DNA from: Eubacteriales bacterium
GTDB taxonomy: Bacteria > Bacillota > Clostridia > Oscillospirales > CAG-272
Assembly: GCA_028709565.1 (NCBI GenBank)
Contig: JAQVWU010000045.1
Coordinates: 1 to 12,324 of the forward strand
Direction: 5' to 3'
DNA: 12,324 nt
In this document: piece by piece, positions 5,507 through 10,921 of the stretch
Layout: each line of letters begins with the position of its first letter
Numbering within the stretch: position 1 is the first letter of the stretch
Position numbers and translations under genes: made by a program
The notes under the pieces: generated by a model
Databases searched by the model: none
Told to the model about the DNA's origin: nothing
The model's input: only the letters and a program-made list of their open reading frames with translations

Positions 5507-7573
5507 TTATTTTAACGTTACAATTATCATTTCGAATACCGAAAGGCTGCTCAGTCTGACGTGCAGCACATTGTCGGACATCTTATAACTGATGGGCGTT
5601 TCGGCGGCGGTAACCACACTCTCGATTTCGTCCAGGGGATTGAGCATCAGGCTGAATTCAATGCCGTGTATTTCAACAGGCCGGTCGGTCTCAAGATAGC
5701 TGAGCAGACCTATGCGATAGCGTTTCGGTCCGGTATATACGGTATAATCGACAAATTCCGGCGCCTCCAGGATAAATCGCTTTTCACCCAGCAGCCTTCG
5801 CACAAGAGCCGTGAACAGTTTGTGATTGTCACGCAGCCCCCCGGCTTCCGGCAGTCCGGCGGAATAGATGACCTCACCTTCGCCGAATTTGTGGAATAGC
5901 AGGGCGGGTGAATCGGAGGCACGATGCGGAGGATTGCTTATAGCGGAGGAAAAGGCTTTAAAATCGCCGGCGTCCGAAAAGGGCAGACCTATATCAGCCG
6001 CCGTGACCGCGTCGTCATGGGGTTTTACCCGGCAGCACGCCTCGGTCAGCATATGGGGATATTGCCGGTTATAGCTGCCGAAGAGTTCGCTGTATTCAGA
6101 TCGGGGCAGAATATAGTTGGGTTTTACGTCTATATAACCGTCAAAATCGGCGCCGATGACATCGGACAGCATAAAATTATCACACAGCGTGCCGTCGGAG
6201 CGCAGCAGCGAGGTTCTGCCGCTGATATATATATGCCCGCCTTCCCCGACATATTCCCGTATCGCCGCCGTCTCCTCCTCACTCATCATTTCAGGCGAGG
6301 ACAGGATTATCACCCGGTAGTTAGCCAGCTCGCCGAGGTTGCGGCGGCTCAGAATGTCATAATCCATATGCTCCTCGGACAGCGACCGTGCCAGAGTCTG
6401 CAGACGGCTGAACAGCTGTCCCGATGACATGGCGTTCACAGGCTTGCCGTTGTCGCCGGCAGTCATAAACGAATCAAAATTGATATAGACCGCGATATCG
6501 CGCAGGGGTTTTTCGCCGTAATCGATGTACGGCATGAAGGGGCGCAGTGCCTTCTCTATCTCTGATACCGAACGGTAGACATCGGGGTTCATACCGCCGT
6601 CCGGGTCTATGGCGTCAATGAACAGAAAACTGCCGTTGTACAGATAGGCGGCAAAGGCCTGCAGTGTCAGTTCGTGTATGGTCTTGTTCATGGTATGGCT
6701 GGAAAGGTCAGAGCAGCGGGAGGTCATAAATTCGAAGGGCAGCTGCGGTGTGAGTTTATACAGTATACGGCTTATGACATTAACGCCGTCACGTCCGGTG
6801 TAGAAATCGCCGGCACAGTAGTCCATGGCTTCATAATACTGTTCGCCCAGCCCGATATTCAATCCGACCGGCAGTCCGGCGCACTGCAGACCCACCGAAA
6901 TCGACGGTCTGACCGAACGGGCTGCCTCGGAAATCTCCCGCGCGAAGGAGGCTACGGAATCGGTTTTGAAGCGGATATATTCGACAAAAGCCGGGTCATG
7001 CCAGTCTGTGACGCGGGGCAGGTCCCGTGAGGTCTGAGCGAAATACCCGGCGCGGCAGCCCTCGCACGCGCAGACGGGCTGCCAGATACCTACCATATCG
7101 ACCCATAAACCGTCAATGTCATATGCCGAGCACATCTCACGCACGATATTCAGGAAATACCCGCGGTAAGGGGTGTTTACGCAGGGATTGCCGAAACGCG
7201 AGGAGTCTCTCATTGAGACACCGTTTGAATCGACAACACTCCATTCGGGATGCGCGTCGCAGACAAAACTGCCCCAGGCGTTGAGGTATCCGACCACATT
7301 TAACCCCTTCGCGCGGCAGGCTGCCACCGTCTCGCCAAACAGGTCGCGTTTTTCCGCTTCCGAATGGCGAATTCCGGTGTTTGTAGGATAGAAGCACAGA
7401 CCGAGACAGTTTGAAGCATAGATATAAGCGGTTGTCGCGCCCGACAGGGCTATATTGCCGGCATAAGCCGCGGGGTCAAAGCGCGCCAGACGGTCATTCC
7501 CCGAAGGGATATGCATATCGGTCAGATTTCTGATGAAACTGTCTTTATACCACGGTTTTTTTGTGTTTTCCAA
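5507..7573 (-). CDS. GHL6-type glycoside hydrolase with a glutaminase-like middle domain (GH151/beta-galactosidase-trimerisation architecture)
   Basis: Predicted cytoplasmic glycoside hydrolase of 688 residues with no signal peptide. Residues 8-340 fit the TIM-barrel GHL6 (hypothetical glycosyl hydrolase 6) family. They include WYKDSFIRNLTDMHIPSG, IYASNCLGLCFYPT (51-64), HPEW (108-111), RFGNPCVNTPYRGY (126-139), the conserved YDIDGLWVDM strand (151-160), a CxCxxC cluster (C168, C170, C173) and YYEAMDYCAGDFY (246-258). Residues 358-520 resemble the trimerisation/amidotransferase-like domain, with VIILSSPEMMSEEE and YVGEGGHIYISG. The rest looks like a C-terminal beta-sandwich. Characterised relatives with this layout include GH151 alpha-L-fucosidases, but substrate and catalytic residues are not certain here. 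The start is TTG at 7573 behind a weak AGG, since no ATG lies near and family members begin close to this tryptophan. It sits between the ASRT gene and the methyltransferase. Confidence 0.8.
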   Translation of the reverse strand: MENTKKPWYKDSFIRNLTDMHIPSGNDRLARFDPAAYAGNIALSGATTAYIYASNCLGLCFYPTNTGIRHSEAEKRDLFGETVAACRAKGLNVVGYLNAWGSFVCDAHPEWSVVDSNGVSMRDSSRFGNPCVNTPYRGYFLNIVREMCSAYDIDGLWVDMVGIWQPVCACEGCRAGYFAQTSRDLPRVTDWHDPAFVEYIRFKTDSVASFAREISEAARSVRPSISVGLQCAGLPVGLNIGLGEQYYEAMDYCAGDFYTGRDGVNVISRILYKLTPQLPFEFMTSRCSDLSSHTMNKTIHELTLQAFAAYLYNGSFLFIDAIDPDGGMNPDVYRSVSEIEKALRPFMPYIDYGEKPLRDIAVYINFDSFMTAGDNGKPVNAMSSGQLFSRLQTLARSLSEEHMDYDILSRRNLGELANYRVIILSSPEMMSEEETAAIREYVGEGGHIYISGRTSLLRSDGTLCDNFMLSDVIGADFDGYIDVKPNYILPRSEYSELFGSYNRQYPHMLTEACCRVKPHDDAVTAADIGLPFSDAGDFKAFSSAISNPPHRASDSPALLFHKFGEGEVIYSAGLPEAGGLRDNHKLFTALVRRLLGEKRFILEAPEFVDYTVYTGPKRYRIGLLSYLETDRPVEIHGIEFSLMLNPLDEIESVVTAAETPISYKMSDNVLHVRLSSLSVFEMIIVTLK

Positions 7574-7693
7574 TTTAATAACCTGCTTAATAATAAATGT
7601 TAAATGACCTGATATTAACTTGATAACAGCTCAGGCGCGTGCTTTTATTATATCCCGGTTTGTAAATAAAATCATGATTTGTGCTTTTATCGT
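7574..7693. other. Intergenic leader between ASRT-family and GHL6 genes
   Basis: This 120-bp AT-rich gap inside the minus-strand run contains a perfect 12-bp palindrome AAATCATGATTT (7669-7680). It also has a 10-bp direct repeat GTGCTTTTAT (7639-7648 and 7681-7690) and a consensus TATAAT read on the minus strand (7652-7647). No good -35 box stands at the right distance from the TATAAT. An internal, regulated promoter for the hydrolase and methyltransferase genes is possible. Confidence 0.35.
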
Positions 7694-8062
7694 TTAATAC
7701 GAATGTCCCTGTACCGTATAATAGGCAAGGTTTGCCTGACGGGTGTCCAGTCTGCCGAAGACGGCGAAGATGGGCACATCGGAGCGCAGAGAGAGTGCGT
7801 ATTGACCGAAGGGTATTTGGTAATCGATATCTCCGATGGGACCGTCAAGACGGAAGCATCTGACGCGTTTGGCCGCCACCTTCAATGTGATGTTTTCGAC
7901 CGGGTCTTTATCCTCGAATAAAACGGTGACCTTTATCTCGGCGTCCGCATCATTGAGATTTAGAATCATCAGCGATTCGTGGGCATCCATCGGACCGCCG
8001 GTTTTGGGGGGAAGGTCCCCGTCGCAGAAAACCCAATTTTTCTTGCCCTGTTCAGTGTTCAT
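7694..8062 (-). CDS. ASRT-family protein (Anabaena sensory rhodopsin transducer homologue)
   Basis: A 122-residue protein with the hallmarks of the ASRT superfamily (Pfam sensory rhodopsin transducer, beta-sandwich, tetrameric in Anabaena). It shows an N-terminal W10 with VFCDGDLPP, AHESLMILNLNDADAEIKVTVLFEDKDPV (27-55), the KVAAKRVRCFRLD segment (61-73) and the signature RLDTRQANLAYYTV near the C terminus (104-117). Length matches the family's usual 120-135. No rhodopsin gene is present. Comparative genomics has suggested that bacterial ASRT domains bind sugar-like small molecules, and the flanking glycoside hydrolase and sugar-binding lipoproteins fit that idea. The ATG at 8062 has an AAAGGA at about 14 bases and an AGG at about 9, so translation initiation is unremarkable to weak. 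It lies 35 bp downstream of the M24 gene. Confidence 0.85.
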   Translation of the reverse strand: MNTEQGKKNWVFCDGDLPPKTGGPMDAHESLMILNLNDADAEIKVTVLFEDKDPVENITLKVAAKRVRCFRLDGPIGDIDYQIPFGQYALSLRSDVPIFAVFGRLDTRQANLAYYTVQGHSY

Positions 8063-8097
8063 GGTATTATACCTGTTCCTTTCGGTTCGTTTTTTAT

Positions 8098-9267
8098 TTA
8101 TATATCGCTCAGCAGTATTTTTTCTATTTTCGGAGAGAAGGGTACGGCGCCCTTTTCGGTGATGCTGTATCCGGTCTCAATGCGCATGCCGTTGAGTTCG
8201 GGATGTCCGAAGAAGCTGACATCCACACATATCGCCATGCCGGGCAGGATGACGACGTCGCTGTTGGGTCCGAAGAAGGGGGCTTCAGCCTCCATGAGGC
8301 CGATGGTATGGGCAAACGGGCACACTATATAGCAGGACAACCCGTGCTTATCGTAGTGTGCGCGCCCGAATTTATCCAGTTCGCGGCCGGTCATACCGGG
8401 TTTTAGATTATCGCGGGTCATTATCATGACCTCCTGCATGCGGCGGACAGAGTCGGCCTGGGCGGGGGTATATGTACCGCTGACCGGAAGGGTATGACCG
8501 AATACGCCCGTATAACCCATGAAACGCGGGGCAATACCGAGCATAACCGTTTCCCCTGCCTGCATGCGTTTGTTTGACGCCGTGGGCACCACCGCGTTTG
8601 CGCGTGTCCCGCTGCCGACGATAGCGCGGAAGGCAAAGCTGTCGGCGCCCGCGGAGCGTGACGCCGCTTCGCCTGCAGCCGCTACCTCGTATTCATAAAC
8701 GCCATGGGCGATTTTTGCCGTCATCGCGTCATATGAAAGGTCGGCGAGCGCGAATGCCTTTTGTATTTGCGCGGTCTCCCAGGGGCTTTTTACAACGCGG
8801 TATTCGAGGAAATCATCGGTAATATCGATGAGCTCAACATCCCGGAAGGCTTCGGCAATCGCATTATGGATACCGAAGGGCATTGAATCCATGCCGACAA
8901 TGCCGACTCGTTTTATGCTGCCGTCGGTTGAGAGTTCGGCGAACAGGTCGTCAAAGCCGATGATTTCCGCCATCGGATATTCCTCGTCGGGTACCATAAA
9001 TACGGGCAGATTGCGGGTCTCGGCAATCGCGCTTTCCTGACGCGCGAAAGGTTCGCTTTCCGGTCCGCCCAGAATCATTGCCTGTCCGTCCGACGATACA
9101 AGCACGCAGCCGTTCTCAAACTGAGGGCACCAGGCGGTCAGATACCAGCCGTTGGCTACATTGGTTTCGTCATAATAGACGAGTCCGAAGTCAATGTCTT
9201 TGCCGCGCAGATAGTCCGCGAATTTTTTCCGTCTTGCGTCATGTTCTTCTCTGTTGTAATAAGCCAT
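8098..9267 (-). CDS. M24 (pita-bread fold) family protein with degenerate metal site, creatinase/prolidase-like
   Basis: The family includes aminopeptidase P, prolidase and the metal-free creatinases, which cut C-N bonds. The 389 residues comprise a creatinase-like N-terminal domain (about 1-155) and a pita-bread domain (about 160-380). Typical M24 landmarks remain: VVKSPWETAQIQKA (158-171), AIVGSGTRANAVVP (215-228), GYTG (251-254), AHTIGLMEAEAP (319-330), LPGMAICVD (341-349) and GMRIETGYSIT (360-370). The five canonical ligands D, D, H, E, E align to G244, V255, H320, D349 and E364. Both aspartates are lost, and the usual second histidine (HE pair) is A327. Classical two-metal peptidase activity is therefore unlikely. 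A creatinase- or ectoine-hydrolase-like reaction on a small substrate is an inference. The start is ATG at 9267 after GGGAG. It lies 65 bp from the upstream binding-protein gene. Confidence 0.8.
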   Translation of the reverse strand: MAYYNREEHDARRKKFADYLRGKDIDFGLVYYDETNVANGWYLTAWCPQFENGCVLVSSDGQAMILGGPESEPFARQESAIAETRNLPVFMVPDEEYPMAEIIGFDDLFAELSTDGSIKRVGIVGMDSMPFGIHNAIAEAFRDVELIDITDDFLEYRVVKSPWETAQIQKAFALADLSYDAMTAKIAHGVYEYEVAAAGEAASRSAGADSFAFRAIVGSGTRANAVVPTASNKRMQAGETVMLGIAPRFMGYTGVFGHTLPVSGTYTPAQADSVRRMQEVMIMTRDNLKPGMTGRELDKFGRAHYDKHGLSCYIVCPFAHTIGLMEAEAPFFGPNSDVVILPGMAICVDVSFFGHPELNGMRIETGYSITEKGAVPFSPKIEKILLSDI

Positions 9268-9280
9268 ATTGTACTCCCTT

Positions 9281-9320
9281 TTTGATGAAATTTAATGAAA
9301 TTTGATAAAATATGATGAGT
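9281..9320. repeat. Four tandem 10-bp repeats upstream of the M24 gene
   Basis: Positions 9281-9290, 9291-9300, 9301-9310 and 9311-9320 read TTTGATGAAA, TTTAATGAAA, TTTGATAAAA and TATGATGAGT on the plus strand. The unit matches one helical turn, so the A/T runs are in phase, and the array abuts the M24 ribosome binding site. Confidence 0.65.
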
Positions 9321-9332
9321 ATATATCGCCGC

Positions 9333-10775
9333 TTATTTCAGATTATCAAAGGTTTCAATAAGCGTGTCAATCTCGGTATTTATCTTTTGCTCAATCGAAG
9401 CGTAAACCGACGCGAAGTTGTTTGTGTTTGATCTCACAAACGGTTCAAAAATGTCCCTTATGCCGCCGAAGTTGTAGATGAGTCCGAGGTCAAAGGTGGC
9501 GGCATCGAATATGATGTCGAGCATTCCGGCGGAATCCTCGTCCCGCGCAACCTTGGTCTGCAGATTGATTTCATAATATGCCGGCAGGACGGTATAACGG
9601 CCCCAATAAGCAAGCGCCTCGAGGACCGCTCCTGTTACAGCGGGGAAATCAAGGGTAATCGGAAGCGAAATGCCGGGACTGGCATATGAATAACTGTGAT
9701 GATAATTCTCCTGACTCTCCTCGTATTTCGGCATGGGCAAAAATCCGAAATCGCTCTCCATGGCACGCATCTGGGTAAAACGGAACATCGACGAGAGTCT
9801 GAAGAGCATTTGATTGTTCATGAAGTTGGTATTGGCTTTTCCGTGGTCTCCGAATATGGAGGTTTGTCCGAAAGCGGTTTCGTCGTTGGCAAATGCCGTT
9901 ATCAGGTCTATAACCGCCGAAACGCGTTCGTTATAAATTGACGGATAGGGCATATCCTTCTCGTCCTTTGAGATAATGGTCTCGCCGGAAGCGTAGATAA
10001 AGGCCACTATATTCGCGTGGTCGGTGACAAAGCCGTATTGATCGCTGCCGTCCAGCTTGCCGTCGCCGTTGAGATCCCGGTTAAGCCCCTTACACATGTC
10101 ATACATGCGTTCCATGGTCCATGTGCCGTCATATGCCATCGCATAAGGCGGTTCCAGATTATTGTCTTCGATGAGTGATTTGTTGAAGCCGATCGCCGCG
10201 ATGCCGTCATTGTCGATAAGGCTTATATCGCCCAGGGTAAAATAAAGACTGCCGCCTATGGAAAGGTTTCCGTTTGCGTTCTGGCTCCACCAGGGTTGAT
10301 TGAGCCTGACCGTTTCAATACGGCGCAAATCCAGCAGCAATCCCTCGCCGGCAAGGGTTTTCACCTCGGTCATGGCGGGCATGATAACCTGATACTGATT
10401 TCCGCCCGACATAATCTCGCTTCTCGCGTCGGCAATAAGGGATGAGGACTGCAGTCCGATAATGGTACAGTTAAAGGTTTCTTCAGCGTTTAAAATTCTG
10501 TCGTGGACGGCGTCGTTTACGGGCTCGCCTTTGAGCCCTTCGTCATAAATAAAGTCGCGGGAGTTTACCCAGCCCACCGAAGCCGGCACAAGCAGGGTAT
10601 AATCCGCCCCCATCAGGTCCGCTTCGGGAATAATCAGCTGGGGCTGCGTTTCCTCCGCCGGCGCGGTTTCTTCTAATATTGTGGTTTGAGCGGTGATTGT
10701 CGTGTCCGAGGCGCAGGCGGTCAGTATCAGAATCGCAGCAGAAAAAAATACGGTTAATAATATCACGTTATTTAT
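9333..10775 (-). CDS. Extracellular solute-binding lipoprotein with an apparent ATA start codon
   Basis: Predicted lipid-anchored receptor of an ABC importer, 480 residues from the chosen start. The signal peptide NNVILLTVFFSAAILILTAC has a perfect LTAC lipobox (C21), followed by a Thr/Glu linker. The binding domain contains GEPVNDAVHDRI, GTWTMERMYDM and a calcium-type loop DLNGDGKLDGSD (234-245). CGGAG followed six bases later by ATA (10775-10773) mirrors the GGAGG-ATG arrangement of its paralogues, so ATA appears to stand where ATG is expected. The same frame stays open upstream to a TTG (10868) and an ATG (10853), but neither has a ribosome binding site and they would put about 26-31 residues before the signal peptide. 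A GTG at 10766 is too far from the site. It is much more distant from the plus-strand pair than those are from each other. No permease is nearby. Confidence 0.8.
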   Translation of the reverse strand: MNNVILLTVFFSAAILILTACASDTTITAQTTILEETAPAEETQPQLIIPEADLMGADYTLLVPASVGWVNSRDFIYDEGLKGEPVNDAVHDRILNAEETFNCTIIGLQSSSLIADARSEIMSGGNQYQVIMPAMTEVKTLAGEGLLLDLRRIETVRLNQPWWSQNANGNLSIGGSLYFTLGDISLIDNDGIAAIGFNKSLIEDNNLEPPYAMAYDGTWTMERMYDMCKGLNRDLNGDGKLDGSDQYGFVTDHANIVAFIYASGETIISKDEKDMPYPSIYNERVSAVIDLITAFANDETAFGQTSIFGDHGKANTNFMNNQMLFRLSSMFRFTQMRAMESDFGFLPMPKYEESQENYHHSYSYASPGISLPITLDFPAVTGAVLEALAYWGRYTVLPAYYEINLQTKVARDEDSAGMLDIIFDAATFDLGLIYNFGGIRDIFEPFVRSNTNNFASVYASIEQKINTEIDTLIETFDNLK

Positions 10776-10790
10776 GATAATCTCCGTTCC

Positions 10791-10840
10791 GCCGTTTATC
10801 GGACCCAATGCTGTACCGGATAAACGACTTTTTATTTTTT
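10791..10840 (+). terminator. Terminator-like hairpin with U-tract, antisense to the operon leader
   Basis: On the plus strand GCCGTTTATCGG (10791-10802) pairs with CCGGATAAACGAC (10816-10828), with a single bulge, a terminal G-T wobble and a 13-base loop. TTTTTATTTTTT (10829-10840) follows directly. This is the form of an intrinsic terminator, but all genes here run on the minus strand. Read as minus-strand mRNA, the same hairpin lies just upstream of the ribosome binding site of the solute-binding protein gene. Confidence 0.45.
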
Positions 10841-10921
10841 GCCGGACATGCATGAGCACGGGGCTCAAAAATCGGTTGTTATGTCAATCTCTTTCTTCCC
10901 GTTGTTTATTTGTGGTAAAAC

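Noticed and set aside
5924..6427. 167-codon plus-strand open frame opposite the glycoside hydrolase gene
   Set aside because: The hydrolase frame on the other strand has strong family motifs throughout, and this frame has no convincing protein character or ribosome binding site.
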